Assembly (NCBI RefSeq): GCF_022458895.1
Contig: NZ_JAINFL010000003.1
Location: 124,001-188,000 of the forward strand
Source: Roseihalotalea indica
GTDB taxonomy: Bacteria; Bacteroidota; Bacteroidia; Cytophagales; Cyclobacteriaceae
Direction: 5' to 3'
DNA length: 64,000 nt
The notes below the pieces were generated by a model. It was not told where the DNA came from and searched no databases. It saw nothing but the letters and a program-made list of their open reading frames with translations. The first letter of the stretch is position 1. Each line of letters begins with the position of its first letter. The position numbers and the translations under genes are program-made. Positions 24,507 to 36,000 of this stretch are shown here, piece after piece.

Positions 24507-25688
24507 GTGGAAGCATTTAAAATCTTGTTGGCTATCCTTTTGTGTGGCTTACTCGTTCGCTGTAAAAACAACATCATAGAAGTTCCTGCCTCGCCTTACC
24601 CCATCAGTCATGATTCTTTCTCGGTTGATACCATCGCATCCGGCTTCACCATTCCGTACGGAATAGCCATCGTAGATGAACATGAATACTTCATCACCGA
24701 TAGGGTCGGGAAACTGTTTCACTTTACAGAGGATAGTCTAACCGAGATCAGTGGAATGCCGTCGGTAGTAAGCTTTGGTATACCGGGCATACCGGCCATT
24801 CTACACGGTGGTCTAATGGACATCAGTCTTCATCCTAACTACGCAAATAACGCCTGGGTTTACATCGCTTACCTGGATGCTGATGGCTTAGCCAAAGTGT
24901 CACGGTTTAAGATACAAAACCAGACCGCCACGCAGTTTGAGACAATTTTTACCACCAGAACTCAAAACTATTCCGGGAACGGAATGAGAATTGTGTGGGA
25001 AGATAGCACTCACTTTTTTCTGAATGTCGGAAATTCCGATTTCTCAACCTATGCAGCTCCTGTTTTATATGCTCAGGACCTGAATGTAGATAAAGGGAAG
25101 ATTCACCGCTTGATGGAAGATGGCAGCGTGCCCGCAGACAATCCGGTTTTTGATAATTTCACTTCGCCCACCACCATTTGGAGCTACGGGCACCGCGATG
25201 TGCAGGGACTGTATTTTGACAAACCAACCCGCACACTTTTTGGGCTGGAACACGGGCCTAAAGGTGGAGATGAGTTCAACATTATAGAGAAGGGGCAGAA
25301 TTATGGCTGGCCGCTTTTTTCTTACGGTATCAATTATGACGGTGCCTGGGTTTCTACCATTTCAGAAGATTCGGCGGCTACATTTACGATTTTCCCGGAA
25401 CATTACTGGACCGTTCCGACCAATGATGGTGGTCAGGCCATTGCCCCGGCCTGTTTGTTAAAAGTTGAGGGAAGTACTATTTCTGATTGGAACGATTATT
25501 TTGTTTTCGGTTCATTGGCTTACCGAAGACTGATGAAGTATGACCGCGAAACCGGAGAAACGTTTGGACTGACTATTGAGGGAAGAGTGCGAACCATTAA
25601 GCAACTACCCAGTGGAGATCTCGTGGCCCTCATTGAACGAAATGATCTTACACAAGCCAACGGAATAGTCGTGAGGATTGGTAAATGA
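24507..25688 (+). CDS. PQQ-type soluble sugar dehydrogenase-like lipoprotein
   Basis: About 393 residues from the GTG at 24507, which gives a good lipoprotein signal (EAFKILLAILLCGLLVRC, cysteine 19). A TTG start at 24480 adds nine residues. Six-bladed propeller of the glucose/sorbosone dehydrogenase family: HGGLMDISLHPNYANNAWVY, GHRDVQGLYFD, LEHGPKGGDEFNIIEKGQNYGWP. Members of the YliI/Asd group oxidise aldose sugars using PQQ in the periplasm. Whether PQQ is bound here is inferred. Last plus-strand gene of the cassette-like run, and less AT-rich than it, so perhaps chromosomal. Confidence 0.9.
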   Translation: MEAFKILLAILLCGLLVRCKNNIIEVPASPYPISHDSFSVDTIASGFTIPYGIAIVDEHEYFITDRVGKLFHFTEDSLTEISGMPSVVSFGIPGIPAILHGGLMDISLHPNYANNAWVYIAYLDADGLAKVSRFKIQNQTATQFETIFTTRTQNYSGNGMRIVWEDSTHFFLNVGNSDFSTYAAPVLYAQDLNVDKGKIHRLMEDGSVPADNPVFDNFTSPTTIWSYGHRDVQGLYFDKPTRTLFGLEHGPKGGDEFNIIEKGQNYGWPLFSYGINYDGAWVSTISEDSAATFTIFPEHYWTVPTNDGGQAIAPACLLKVEGSTISDWNDYFVFGSLAYRRLMKYDRETGETFGLTIEGRVRTIKQLPSGDLVALIERNDLTQANGIVVRIGK

Positions 25689-25739
25689 TAGTAAGAACAA
25701 GTCTGGAATTAGGTCATATTTTGTCTGTAATGCGTTTTT

Positions 25740-25766
25740 CAGCCCTGGGTTTAAACTCTTAGGCTG
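25740..25766. repeat. REP-like palindrome (GGGTTTAAAC family)
   Basis: CAGCC at 25740-25744 pairs with GGCTG at 25762-25766 around GGGTTTAAACTC, with a small internal loop. A closely similar hairpin is at 32897-32922. Confidence 0.55.
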
Positions 25767-25840
25767 ATGAAATGGGCAGAATTAACCAACAAGTAATAAT
25801 TTTCTGTCTACTTTTGTTCGCATCTATAATTGACAGAAAC

Positions 25841-28800
25841 TTAAGAGGCAACCTCTTTCACTTTCTCTTTGGCCTCTTTGGCTTTTCCTACCACATCTTC
25901 CAGAATCAAATACAGGCAGGGCACGATCAGCAGAATGATAGACGTGGCGAAGATGATACCGAAGCCTAGCGATATTGCCATGGGAATGAGATTGCTCGCC
26001 TGATTTGAGGTTTCCAGGATAATCGGGGTTAAGCCGCCGAAAGTCGTTAACGTGGTGAGCATGATAGGACGAAAACGCCGGATGCCTGATTCGTGAATAG
26101 CATCAAAAGCCGACTGTTCGCCTCGTTTGCGGTTAGCGTAATCAATCATAATCAGCGAGTCGTTCACCACCACTCCCGACAGAGCAATCACCCCCATCAG
26201 ACTGACCAGCGATAAATCGTAACCCAGCAGTATGTGACCTATCACGGCTCCTACAATGCCGAATGGGATGGCCGACATCACGATCAGGGGTTGAATGTAA
26301 TTGTTGAAAGCAATGGCTAATAGTCCGTAAATCACCAGCATAGCCAGGATAAATCCACCCCATAGCGACTGGGTAGATTCTCGCATATCAGCTTGGCTTC
26401 CTTCAAAGCTCCAGGTAATGCCGGGGAAATCTGATCGGAGCTGAGGTAGCACTTCCGCCTGCATGGATTCCAGCACCTGCGTGGTCGCACTGGGTGGCTC
26501 TACATCCATGCCTACCGATACCACCCGGCGTCCATCGCGGCGGTTGATTGAATTGAACGCTTCCCGTTCTTCCACGGTCACTATATCCAGTAGCGGGACT
26601 TCCACGCTGTCGGGCGTGCGAATGACCAGATCTTCCAGGTTATAAAGGTCTTTTCGTTCTTCCAGCGGCAGCTTTACCCGTACTTCCACCTCATTATTCC
26701 CTCGGAGCTGACGCATCGCCAGGGCACCGAAAAAAGCATCGCGGATCTGTTGGCCTACATCGGAAGGAGTAAACCCCAGGTTGCGGCCTTCGGGAAGAAG
26801 TTTAAAGTCGTACTGAAGCTTCCCTTTGTCAAAATTATCACTTACATCGCGGGTGCTCTCAAAGGATTCGGCTTGTTCAAGGAATGCCTGACTGGCTTTT
26901 TCCAGCACATTAATATCATCGTGGCTAATGTCAATCGTAATATCCTGACGAGCACCTCCGGGACCGCGTTCGGCCTCAAATGTAATCTGGTCTACGCCTT
27001 CAATGTCACCGATCTCATCCCGCCAGAGTTCAATCACATCCTGAGCGGTAAGCTCACGCTCATCCGGGGCCTTCATGACTATTTCTACATCAATGAAATT
27101 CTGATTTCGCACATTGGTCTTTACCCCATCGGCCGCTTCATACAGGTTGTGCTCCTCAAACATGGCAATGGTTGAATTCGTAATCTGATCGGCTACCTTA
27201 GCGGCCTGATCGGGAGTGGTGCCGACGGGTAATCGCACTCCGGCTTCAATCTCATCGGCAGCCACTTCGGGCATCAGAATAATACCCATATGGTCGCTAT
27301 AGCCAAAGCCACCCACCACCATGAGTAATGCTACCGCCGCAGTAAGGGTGATATAACGGTTGCTCAGACAAACGTCTAGCAAGGGACGGTAGTAACGATC
27401 CACAAAGCGATCAAACCGTCGGGCAAACCCCTGCTGCCAGCGGGTAATGTACTTGCCGATACTGAACCGGTCCTTACCTCCGCCATGACCAAGGTGGGCT
27501 GGAAGAATGAATAGTGCCTCAATCAGGGAAACCGACAGTACGGCGATTACTACGGCGGGCATCGGCCACCAGAATTTACCGAAAGTACCCGGCAAGAACA
27601 ACAGGGGAATAAAGGCAATGATATTGGTAAGAATGCTAAAAAGTACCGGTTTGGAAATGTCTTTGGTTCCTCTGATAGCGGCTTCGAGAACTCCCATACC
27701 TTGCTGCCGGTATTCGTATATATTTTCTCCTACCACCACGGCATCATCCACCACAATTCCCAGTACTACCAGAAAGCCAAACATGGAGATCATGTTAATG
27801 CTGACTCCGATCATGGGCAGAAACACCATGCCGCCTATGAAGGAAATGACCATGCCCATCATGACCCAGAATGCCAGTTTGTATTCCAGAAATAAAGCCA
27901 GAATGAGTAGCACAATGACGATAGCCATCAGACCATTTTCGGTAAGCAGCGCCAGCCGGTCTTCGTAGTCTTCGGCCGCGTTGCTGTCAATCCGCGCTTC
28001 AATGCCCGGTGGAAGAGAGCTTTCAAAATCGGCCAGTTCTTGCTCTACAATTTCCGCAATCTCCAGCGGCGACTGCTTTCCAACCCGGAAAATCTCTAGT
28101 TCTACGGAAGCCTGCTGGTTAAACTGCCCGTGAAACCCTTCTTCTTCAAAACCATCGGTAATCTCAGCCAGATCGGCCAGCGTGACGGTGGCCCCGGAAG
28201 GTGCCGTAATAATTTCAATCTGACCAAACTCTTCAGCCCATTGTTTGCGCTCCTTAAGTCGCAGGAGGATCTCCCCGCTGCTGGTTTCTACTGCCCCGGC
28301 AGGCACATCTTCACTGGATTGCTGGATAATATTGGCCACCTGCCCCAAGGTGAGGCCATATTCCCGAAGTCGGTTTCGGGGAATCTCCACGTGGGTTACG
28401 TACTCCGGCACATTACCGATTTCTATCTGGGTAATCTCAGGGTTGCTCAGCAAACGGTCTCGCAGCCGTTCGGCAATGATCCGAAGCGTCCAGATATCTT
28501 CGCCTCCGAAGATGCCCAGCTCCATCACACTGCGTTGCTCCGTCTGAAGTCGGATCTCAGGTTCTTCAATCTCGTCGGGGAAGGTGCGTATTCGGGCGAT
28601 GGCCTGATCAATATCCTGAAAGGCCCGCATGCGTTCGGTACCGGCTACCAGTTCAATAGAAATTTGCCCGGAGCCTTCTTCGGCGGTAGAAACCACCTCT
28701 TTGATACCCTGCACTCCTCGTACGGCTTCCTCAACGGGTAACAAGATGCCCTGCTCTACTTCAGCCGGAGCCGCACCGGGGTATACCACACTGACTTCCA

Positions 28801-28969
28801 CAATATCCAGTTGAAACTCCGGGTACACCTCTTTCTGCACATTCATCATGGTCCAGATGCCGCTTCCGATCAGGAGCACCATGAGCAGGTTGGCCGCTAG
28901 GGGGTTACGAGCCATGTAGGCAATTGGGCCACTAAAGTCTTTAGGGTTGTTGGTATTAGAATCTTTCAT
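25841..28969 (-). CDS. RND efflux permease (AcrB/HAE-like)
   Basis: 1042 residues, full length for the family. Twelve transmembrane helices are expected: one near residue 30 ([16 protein letters not shown]), groups at about 345-500 and 870-1020, with large periplasmic loops between. The helix-4 proton-relay acids are visible in [17 protein letters not shown] near residue 408. Pumps substrates out by proton exchange with the adaptor and TolC-like partners encoded next to it. The start overlaps the adaptor stop by four bases. Substrate unknown; the absence of a metal-type signature suggests organic compounds. Confidence 0.96.
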   Translation of the reverse strand: MKDSNTNNPKDFSGPIAYMARNPLAANLLMVLLIGSGIWTMMNVQKEVYPEFQLDIVEVSVVYPGAAPAEVEQGILLPVEEAVRGVQGIKEVVSTAEEGSGQISIELVAGTERMRAFQDIDQAIARIRTFPDEIEEPEIRLQTEQRSVMELGIFGGEDIWTLRIIAERLRDRLLSNPEITQIEIGNVPEYVTHVEIPRNRLREYGLTLGQVANIIQQSSEDVPAGAVETSSGEILLRLKERKQWAEEFGQIEIITAPSGATVTLADLAEITDGFEEEGFHGQFNQQASVELEIFRVGKQSPLEIAEIVEQELADFESSLPPGIEARIDSNAAEDYEDRLALLTENGLMAIVIVLLILALFLEYKLAFWVMMGMVISFIGGMVFLPMIGVSINMISMFGFLVVLGIVVDDAVVVGENIYEYRQQGMGVLEAAIRGTKDISKPVLFSILTNIIAFIPLLFLPGTFGKFWWPMPAVVIAVLSVSLIEALFILPAHLGHGGGKDRFSIGKYITRWQQGFARRFDRFVDRYYRPLLDVCLSNRYITLTAAVALLMVVGGFGYSDHMGIILMPEVAADEIEAGVRLPVGTTPDQAAKVADQITNSTIAMFEEHNLYEAADGVKTNVRNQNFIDVEIVMKAPDERELTAQDVIELWRDEIGDIEGVDQITFEAERGPGGARQDITIDISHDDINVLEKASQAFLEQAESFESTRDVSDNFDKGKLQYDFKLLPEGRNLGFTPSDVGQQIRDAFFGALAMRQLRGNNEVEVRVKLPLEERKDLYNLEDLVIRTPDSVEVPLLDIVTVEEREAFNSINRRDGRRVVSVGMDVEPPSATTQVLESMQAEVLPQLRSDFPGITWSFEGSQADMRESTQSLWGGFILAMLVIYGLLAIAFNNYIQPLIVMSAIPFGIVGAVIGHILLGYDLSLVSLMGVIALSGVVVNDSLIMIDYANRKRGEQSAFDAIHESGIRRFRPIMLTTLTTFGGLTPIILETSNQASNLIPMAISLGFGIIFATSIILLIVPCLYLILEDVVGKAKEAKEKVKEVAS

Positions 28970-30207
28970 GGGCCGGTACTGTCTGATGATTGAATTTCTC
29001 CCTGCATCTGTTCTGCTTCATTCGATACGGTATCCTGAGCCGCTGAACCTTCTTCGGAAGTACGGAGCGGCGAGCCGTCTACTACGGTCGATAGGTTGGT
29101 CGTTACCACCTGATCTTCGGGCTGCAATCCATCCGAGATATAGGCGTACTCAGCATCCATAAAATCAATAGCTACCTCCCTGATTTTTAATTTACCTTCT
29201 TCCATCACCCATACCGTTTCATCTTCCCGCAGGTAATCCCGGCTTAACCGAACCACATCGGAAAGCGAAGTAGCCTGGATGCTGGTTTCTACGAAAGAGT
29301 TGATCATAAGAGCGGGAAGAGTATCGTTCTCGTAGGCCAGAGGGTCAGGAACCGATACGATCAGCCGGGCGAGGCGCGTTTGATCTTCCAAGGCTCCTAC
29401 CACCTGAGATACGTAGCCCGTACGGTACGCTCCTTCCGGCCAGGCCTTCCGATCCATAATCCGTACCTCCGAGCCAGGTTGATCATCTTTGGGTAGTGAA
29501 ATATACGGAAGCTTAGACAGCGGTAGGGTGACAATCACCCAGTACTCATCCATCCCGACCAGTCGGCCCAGATTGTCGCCGGGAGCTACCTGGGAGCCTA
29601 CGTTGGCATTGCGAGTGAGAATATGGGCATCAAAAGGAGCGCGGATGGTTGTTCTTCTCAGGTTGAGTTCGGCCTGATTTACGGCAGCTTTGGCCGCTTC
29701 TACCTGGGCTTTCACGGCATTAAGCTGAGGTTCGCGCAGTACCAGATTTTTATCTTCCATGCTTACCAACTCATCTACCAGTTCGTAATCCTGCTGGGCT
29801 ACATCCTGCCGCCCTTGCTCAATGGCCAGATCAGCCTGAACCTGTTGCAGGTCGCTTTCCCGTAGTTGCAGGGTATTCCGGTAATCGGCGGGGTCAATCT
29901 GAAGCAGGACATCTCCTTTCTTGACAAATCCACCGGGCGTAAATGCATCAGTCCGTCGGGTAATCTCGCCACCTACGCGGGGGCTAAGCATAATATCTTC
30001 GGAAGGCTGTACGCTTCCCGTCGCCACAATGGTGGGTTGAAATGAACCCTGTTCTACTTCAGTAACATTCACCAGCATGGCGGTTTCCTTGGTAGCTCCG
30101 GAGCGGGTAGCGGTAGGCTCGGTTAAAAAGATAAATGCGGTAATCCCGCCGGTAACCAGCAGGATGCCCAAACATATTATCAGCGTCTTTTTTTTCTTCT
30201 TACTCAT
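28966..30207 (-). CDS. RND efflux periplasmic adaptor (membrane fusion protein)
   Basis: 413 residues. N-terminal membrane anchor at about 8-28 ([19 protein letters not shown]). Lipoyl-like barrel strand [20 protein letters not shown], a helical hairpin at about 105-165 ([20 protein letters not shown]), and a return strand with [20 protein letters not shown]. Links the inner-membrane pump to the outer-membrane channel. Middle gene of the three-gene operon, overlapping the permease gene by four bases and lying nine bases after the channel gene. Confidence 0.95.
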   Translation of the reverse strand: MSKKKKKTLIICLGILLVTGGITAFIFLTEPTATRSGATKETAMLVNVTEVEQGSFQPTIVATGSVQPSEDIMLSPRVGGEITRRTDAFTPGGFVKKGDVLLQIDPADYRNTLQLRESDLQQVQADLAIEQGRQDVAQQDYELVDELVSMEDKNLVLREPQLNAVKAQVEAAKAAVNQAELNLRRTTIRAPFDAHILTRNANVGSQVAPGDNLGRLVGMDEYWVIVTLPLSKLPYISLPKDDQPGSEVRIMDRKAWPEGAYRTGYVSQVVGALEDQTRLARLIVSVPDPLAYENDTLPALMINSFVETSIQATSLSDVVRLSRDYLREDETVWVMEEGKLKIREVAIDFMDAEYAYISDGLQPEDQVVTTNLSTVVDGSPLRTSEEGSAAQDTVSNEAEQMQGEIQSSDSTGP

Positions 30208-30216
30208 ATTTTTTAT

Positions 30217-31629
30217 CTAATCATCCGACTCTTCCGGCACTCGGGCCATATTGTCTCTTTCCATCTCAAATCCTCCGGCCAAAGCCCGGTACAGGCTAAT
30301 CCGGTAATCCAGTAAGGTTAGCTTAGCCGTGATCAGATCACGCTGAAGCTGTTGTTCCTGGTCAATTGCGGTGAGCACAGCCAGATAGTCGCTCAGTCCG
30401 TTGAAGTACTCAACCCGCAGTTGGTCATTCGCTTGCCGGGCCAGCCTGACCTGTTCTTCCAGTACCTGTAATCTTTCCTGCTGTTTACGCTCTTGAATCA
30501 AGGCATCTTCCACTTCCTGAAAGGCTACCAGCACGGTTTGCCCGTATTCGTAGAGCAGTTGCTGTTTTACCGCTTCCGTGCGATCTACCTCGGCGTTGAG
30601 CCTTCCGCCGTAAAAAAGCGGTGCAACCAGGTTCCCGCCCAAAGAATACGCCCAGTTTTTGAATATATCGTCGGTTTCGTTAGATCGGGCAGCTGAGGAA
30701 AGATCCAGCGTGAGCCGGGGATAGCGGGCACTGATGGCCGAAGCCACATCGCGATCGGCTGCATTCAGCACGTAAAAAGCGGATCGTACATCGGGCCGCC
30801 GACGGATAAGTTCAGTAGGAACGCCGGTGGCTGGCAACGGTGGCGGTGGAGGAAGGCTATCCGGGGTATATACAATTTCCTGCTGGGGAGGTGAACCTAA
30901 CAATATGGATAACTGATGCTCCAGTACCTGAATCTGTGATTCGGTAAAAATCTGCTGCTCGCGAGTAGCTTCTACCAGTTGTTTCTGGCGAAGAATATCT
31001 ACTCCTCTAATCTGGCCACTTCCGAAGCGGGCAACGATCAGCTTTAATATATTTTCGTTGGTTTCAATTTGCTGCTGCGTAAGCTCCAGTCGCCTCCAGG
31101 CGGCCATTAACTGGTACCAGGTGCGGGTAATCTCCGCCGACAGCGTAATGGCCGCTGCCTGATAGTCAGATTGGGTAGCTTCGGCCCGGTAGCGTTCGGC
31201 TTGCACGGCTGAGCGTATTCGCCCCCAGAGGTCTACTTCGTATACCGCCGACAGGCCAATCTGCTGGTTTTCCCCACCTCGGAAGTCAGGCTCGGGATAA
31301 CTTCGTCCGGCCGAAAAGAAAGCTTCTACATTGGGTAGCAGGAAGGAAGATTCCCGGTCAACCACCGCTTCAGCCGCCTGAAAGCGCTGCCAGGCAGCCA
31401 GTAGATTAAAATTAGAGTCCAGCGCTTGTTCTACCAATTCGTTCAGCCTTTCATCTTCAAAGCTGGTCCACCATTTTTGCGGTAGGCCCTCCTCGCCGGA
31501 ATAAGAGAACTGCTCCGGAGCCTCCATTGGTAGCATGGATTTAGCCGCTTTGGGAGAACAGCGGAGCAATAACCCCATTGTGCCGCACAATAGCATTGTC
31601 CATATGGTATATAATCGAGTTCCGGTCAT
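30217..31629 (-). CDS. RND efflux outer-membrane factor lipoprotein (TolC/OprM-like)
   Basis: 470 residues with a lipoprotein signal, cysteine 24 in GLLLRC. Two tandem OEP domains of the NodT group: LPQKWWTSFEDERLNELVEQ, then NLLAAWQRFQAAEAVV, ADRDVASAISARYPRL and EYFNGLSDYLAVLTA. Forms the outer-membrane exit duct for the pump encoded downstream. First gene of the operon; no regulator is next to it, so control is probably from elsewhere. The 583-bp gap to DUF2911 contains a MITE-like element and an inverted repeat. Confidence 0.95.
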   Translation of the reverse strand: MTGTRLYTIWTMLLCGTMGLLLRCSPKAAKSMLPMEAPEQFSYSGEEGLPQKWWTSFEDERLNELVEQALDSNFNLLAAWQRFQAAEAVVDRESSFLLPNVEAFFSAGRSYPEPDFRGGENQQIGLSAVYEVDLWGRIRSAVQAERYRAEATQSDYQAAAITLSAEITRTWYQLMAAWRRLELTQQQIETNENILKLIVARFGSGQIRGVDILRQKQLVEATREQQIFTESQIQVLEHQLSILLGSPPQQEIVYTPDSLPPPPPLPATGVPTELIRRRPDVRSAFYVLNAADRDVASAISARYPRLTLDLSSAARSNETDDIFKNWAYSLGGNLVAPLFYGGRLNAEVDRTEAVKQQLLYEYGQTVLVAFQEVEDALIQERKQQERLQVLEEQVRLARQANDQLRVEYFNGLSDYLAVLTAIDQEQQLQRDLITAKLTLLDYRISLYRALAGGFEMERDNMARVPEESDD

Positions 31630-31844
31630 TTTCTGTCTTTCGTCGCGAAATGTCTTGAATAAGCAGATGTTGCCTTAATAATAGCTTGGTGGCAAAAACA
31701 TGTAAATACCTGAGGGGCATTTTACAACATTATTAATATAACATAGAAATGCCGTTGAAGTTTTATCAAATGTTTTCAGGGGTATTGAGATATATTGATA
31801 AGGTATGGCAGTAGTCTGGAAATGGCATATAATGAGGGCTGATT

Positions 31845-31975
31845 TTCTTTTAAAGACGTACCAGGAAGCGGTTGACAGAAGGCAGTAATTCGGGAAACCC
31901 TGCCAACCGCTCCGCTCATACATAAGGTTTGAGATAGAAAAGTGCTACTAAATAATTATCAGAATAAAATCTACT
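31845..31975. mobile_element. MITE-like element, copy 1
   Basis: Matches copy 2 at 46812-46950 through TTCTTTTAA..CGTACCAGGAAG and the right end ATTATCAGAATAAAATCTACT. A central hairpin GCGGTTG (31868-31874) with CAACCGC (31904-31910) takes the place of a different but equally placed stem in copy 2. The right end is the inverse of the left end of copy 2, so the family has terminal inverted repeats. It lies in the gap between the RND operon and DUF2911. Confidence 0.6.
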
Positions 31976-32021
31976 ATGAGATACCGAGTCATTGAAATCG
32001 ATTTGTACGACTTCGCTCTAC

Positions 32022-32075
32022 TTGTCAATTTGTGTTTTTCAAAGTGGGATCATCTATTTGACGGAAAATTGACAA
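32022..32075. promoter_or_regulatory. Inverted repeat, possible operator
   Basis: A perfect 10-bp inverted repeat, TTGTCAATTT at 32022-32031 and AAATTGACAA at 32066-32075, in the divergent gap between the RND operon (minus) and DUF2911 (plus). A smaller hairpin, AGTTG-TAC-CAACT, follows at about 32112. It could bind a regulator of either side. Confidence 0.4.
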
Positions 32076-32212
32076 AGCCAGTAATTTGTTCAACCCCGGA
32101 GTTAGTTTGCACGGAGTTGTACCAACTTGCACAACCCATTCACGTACATCCTTAAGATAGTTTCCGTTATTTCCTTTTCACAACCAAGTATCCATTATTA
32201 ACTCCTTTCACT

Positions 32213-32758
32213 ATGAAAAAGAACATGTATTTTTTAGCTCTGTTGTTTTTTGCTCTGTTTGTTGTTGAAGCTCCGGCTCAGGACGACAAAGCTAGCCGAC
32301 CTAGTCCCCCTGCCCAGGCAACGGGTAGCGTTGATGGCATTGATATCACGATTGACTACAGCCAGCCTTCCGTAAAGGGTCGCAAAATCTTCGGGGATTT
32401 AGAGCCTTATGGCAAAGTGTGGCGCACGGGCGCTAATGAAGCAACCACCTTTGAGGTGAGCGGCGACGTGACCGTGGAAGGCGAAACTTTACCCGCCGGT
32501 AAGTATGCCTTGTTCACCATCCCTAATGAAGATCAGTGGACCGTGATTTTTAACAAGACGGCCGATCAGTGGGGAGCATTTGAGTATGATGAAGGCGAAG
32601 ATGCATTACGGGTAGAAGTGACTCCTGAGGATTCTGACCTTACTGAAAAATTAACCTTTGACATCAGCGATGATGGTCAGGTAAGCATGATGTGGGCTGA
32701 AACGAAGGTCTCCTTCGGTGTAAGCGCTGCCGGACAGGCTCGGGAAAACAACGAGTAG
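32213..32758 (+). CDS. DUF2911 family secreted protein
   Basis: 181 residues with a signal peptide (about 1-22, ending VEAPAQ). DUF2911 (PF11138) is clear: QATGSVDGIDITIDYSQPSV, GRKIFGDLEPYGKVWRTGAN, LPAGKYALFTIPNEDQWTVI. A beta-sandwich protein widespread in Bacteroidota, function unknown; likely periplasmic. Monocistronic, with a strong terminator 29 bases after the stop. Confidence 0.93.
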   Translation: MKKNMYFLALLFFALFVVEAPAQDDKASRPSPPAQATGSVDGIDITIDYSQPSVKGRKIFGDLEPYGKVWRTGANEATTFEVSGDVTVEGETLPAGKYALFTIPNEDQWTVIFNKTADQWGAFEYDEGEDALRVEVTPEDSDLTEKLTFDISDDGQVSMMWAETKVSFGVSAAGQARENNE

Positions 32759-32786
32759 AGAGCAATAGCCAATAAAATAACCTTTA

Positions 32787-32817
32787 TCAGTCCGTAGATT
32801 ATCTACGGACTGATTTT
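32787..32817 (+). terminator. Rho-independent terminator
   Basis: A 12-13-bp perfect stem, TCAGTCCGTAGA at 32787-32798 and TCTACGGACTGA at 32802-32813, with a very short loop, then TTTTATAA. Ends the DUF2911 transcript. Confidence 0.85.
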
Positions 32818-32896
32818 ATAATCGTTATACTTTATAAAGTATGCGAAGCAAGAGGAAGTAGAGCAAATATTGTTTGTTGGTTCATTGTACCTGTAC

Positions 32897-32922
32897 CAGC
32901 ATTGGGCTTAAACCCAACGCTG
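32897..32922. repeat. REP-like palindrome (GGGTTTAAAC family)
   Basis: CAGC-A-TTGGG, TTAA centre, CCCAA-C-GCTG, a 26-bp hairpin with one mismatched pair. Related to the one at 25740. It is the only structure seen between the DUF2911 terminator and the gene end at 33042. Confidence 0.6.
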
Positions 32923-33041
32923 AAAATACATTGCATTTGATTTATTAAATGCATTTTGAGGTCTTGAGTAGTAGTATTAAAACCCAGATCGCAGAGCCAT
33001 CTTCTAAGTCTTTCTTTCTGCTTCTAACGCACTAGCTTTCT

Positions 33042-36000
33042 TTATTTTTTGAAAGTAATCGACTTGAGGTTGATGATCTCCTCATTGGGCTTTTCCGGTT
33101 TCACCATGATAAAGTACACGTGGTGCCGCCCGGTTACGGGTTGCTCAATAGTACCTGTTATTTCTTCTGCTGTATCCCAACTGCCGGTAGCCTTATACGG
33201 CGTTTTGGCAATCACCGGACCGGCTTGCGAATCGATACGCACTTCAATGGCGCCATCTTTTTCATTGGCGGCATACTCGTACACAAACTCATGAATGCCG
33301 GTAAGGTCAATGTCTTTCATAAGGTAGTAAGACTTATGATCTCCACTGGTAAGGCTGTTGCCAAACCGCCGGAAGCCTTTATACTCATCGACAAATACGG
33401 TTCGGACTTTTGCATTCCGCAGGTGGATAACATCTTGCCCCGTTAACGAGTCAATGCCATTTGCACCATGATCAGTATAGGTAGCCATAAGGGTATATTG
33501 CCCTCGGGGCTCGTCTTCCTTGTGAGCATTGAAGGTGAGTGTTCCCTTAGGCTCAACCGAGCTCGTTTTGGCTCCTTCATCCGTCAGCGACAAAATGTAT
33601 TTGATCATTTCGTTAACATCCTGAGGAGCAAGTTGGGGGTGGGCGCTCATCAGATGTTCGCCCCAATTACCACCGCCACCCGCAATCACCTTGTCGGTCA
33701 GCATGGCTACGGCATCTTCCTGTCCCTGGTAACGTTGAGCAACCGAAAGGTAAGAAGGCCCTACCGATTTTTTATCTACAGTATGGCATGCCTTACAGTC
33801 ACTTTTGGCAATCAGCGAATACCCAAAAGCCACGGGTTGCGCATGCTGACTGTCATCACTGTTCGGTAGAGTACTGGGTTCGGGGTTATAGCTGAAAGAA
33901 ACGTTAACATCCTGGGGAGGAATAGCGCCATCCTCTTTATCGTTGACCGCCACGGTGTACTTAAAGGATTCGCCTTCCCAGAAGAAAGATTTGTTCTGCG
34001 CTGATTGAATCGTTACCTCCGGCTGGGCATTGCCTACTTTAACCGTGATGGTATCGCGCCCTGCTGCGCCCGACTGGTCGGTTACTTGCAGGATAGCGTG
34101 ATAAACTCCGGGTTCGGTATACGTATGCGTTGGGTTGCGTTCCGAAGAAGTTTGCGTTTTACCATCGAGGAACCATTCGTACGTCAATTGATCGTCATCG
34201 TCCGGGTCATTACTGCCTCGGCTGCTGAATTGCACGCGAAGCGGAGCCTCGCCGATGGCTTCTTTGACTACCGGTAAGCCTCGCAATTCTGAGGTAATGA
34301 AAACCCGTTGAGACAAGTCGGCAAAAGCCGCTGCGTCAACAACGGATGCGTTGGCCTGGGGAGCACGGTTGCCAGCATTGTATTCTATTTTCACCAGCCG
34401 GGCATCTTCGTTATCAGCTCCGTAGACCGAGCCGTACTCCAGCATATACATAACCCCGTCAGCTCCAAAAGCCAGGTCAATCGGGCGGCGGAAGTCACCA
34501 TTGGCACTCATGAAGGGCTCTGCTCGCAGAAAGTTCTCGTTTTCATCAAAGTGAAGCGTCATCACCCAGTTTCGCATCCATTCAAAAACGAACAGTTTAC
34601 CATCATAATATTCAGGAAACTTATTGCTTGAGGAGGAGCTTGCATCGTACGTATAAAACTCGCCCGCCATAGCACTACGCCCTCCTTCGCCCAGTTCGGG
34701 AAACTCCGGTGATGGAGCGTAAGGGTACCAGATCATAGCCGATTGAGCCGGGGGTAGGTTTTTTAGTCCGGTATTGTTCGGAGAATTATTGACCGGCGCC
34801 GTAGGATCATAGCGAGGACCAGCGGTCTCGGTAGCAAAATCCCATTCGGCATACGCCTGATTGTTGCCAACAAAGTAGGGCCAGCCGTAGTTTCCGGCTT
34901 CTTTAGCCTGATTAAACTCATCATAACCTCGTGGTCCCTGAGGGCCGTCTTCTCCGGCATCTGGCCCAATCTCACCCCAGTATACCGTGCCCGTTTCAGG
35001 GTTAACCGCAATGCGGTACGGGTTACGGCAGCCCATTACGTAAATTTCCGGCTGAGTATTTTCGGTTCCCGGAGGAAATAGGTTGCCTTCAGGAATAGTA
35101 TAGGGCGTACCTGCTGTACCGTCTGACTCAGGGTGAATTCTTAGGATTTTGCCTTTCAGATCGTTGGTATTGCCGGCACTGCGTTGAGCATCTAGGCTAT
35201 AGTATTCCTCGCCGGGGCGCTCATCCAGCGGGGCGTAACCGCCGGATGGGAAGGGGCTGGAACTGTCGCCAGTGGAAAGATAGAGGTTGCCTTCAGCATC
35301 CCAGGCTAGGGAGCCACCGTGGTGGGCACCACTGTTTTCCTGCACGGGCACTTGCAATAGCACTTTCTCCGAGCTTACATCCAGCGTATTATCTGGTTTT
35401 ACCACAAATCGGGAGAGATTAAACAGAATGGGCTCTTCTTCGGTAGGCGGGGAGTAATACAGATAAATGTATTGGTTCTCCGCAAAGTTCGGGTCTAACG
35501 TTACTCCAATGAGTCCAGTACCCCCTTTTTTCGCCACATCGAAGCGATGCACTACGGACTGTTCACCGGTTTTAGTATCGTACATCCCCAGGTTGGCTGA
35601 CCATAGTTCGGTGTAAAATAACCGCCCATCATCGGCTACGGCCAGCTCCATCGGAACGCTCAGGTCGTTGATCAGAATAGTTTTAACGAAGCGGTTTTCT
35701 TCGGGCATGGTGACTGACGTAGCCTGGCTATAGTCCAGCGGCTTATCTGCCATCGCGTACTGGATGCCACCTAGTAGGTGTTCCAGAAAAAGTGGTTCGC
35801 TGTATGATGAGTTCTCATGTCCGCCACCGGTGTAAAAGGCTTTTCCCCCATCAAACTCGTGGTACCAGGCAATGGGGTGATTGCTTCCATTGGTGCCGCC
35901 CTCATAGGTTTCTTCATCGAGGTAGGCCAGCACGTTCAGATCAGTGTAAATTGAGCGGTAATTATACCATTCGTCGGTGCGCTCCCAGCGGTCGGGCAGC

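Noticed and set aside
31675..31923. 82-residue minus-strand frame
   Set aside because: It overlies the MITE-like element and lacks coding character.
32022..32075. Terminator
   Set aside because: The 34-base loop and lack of a T-run make an operator or other site more likely.
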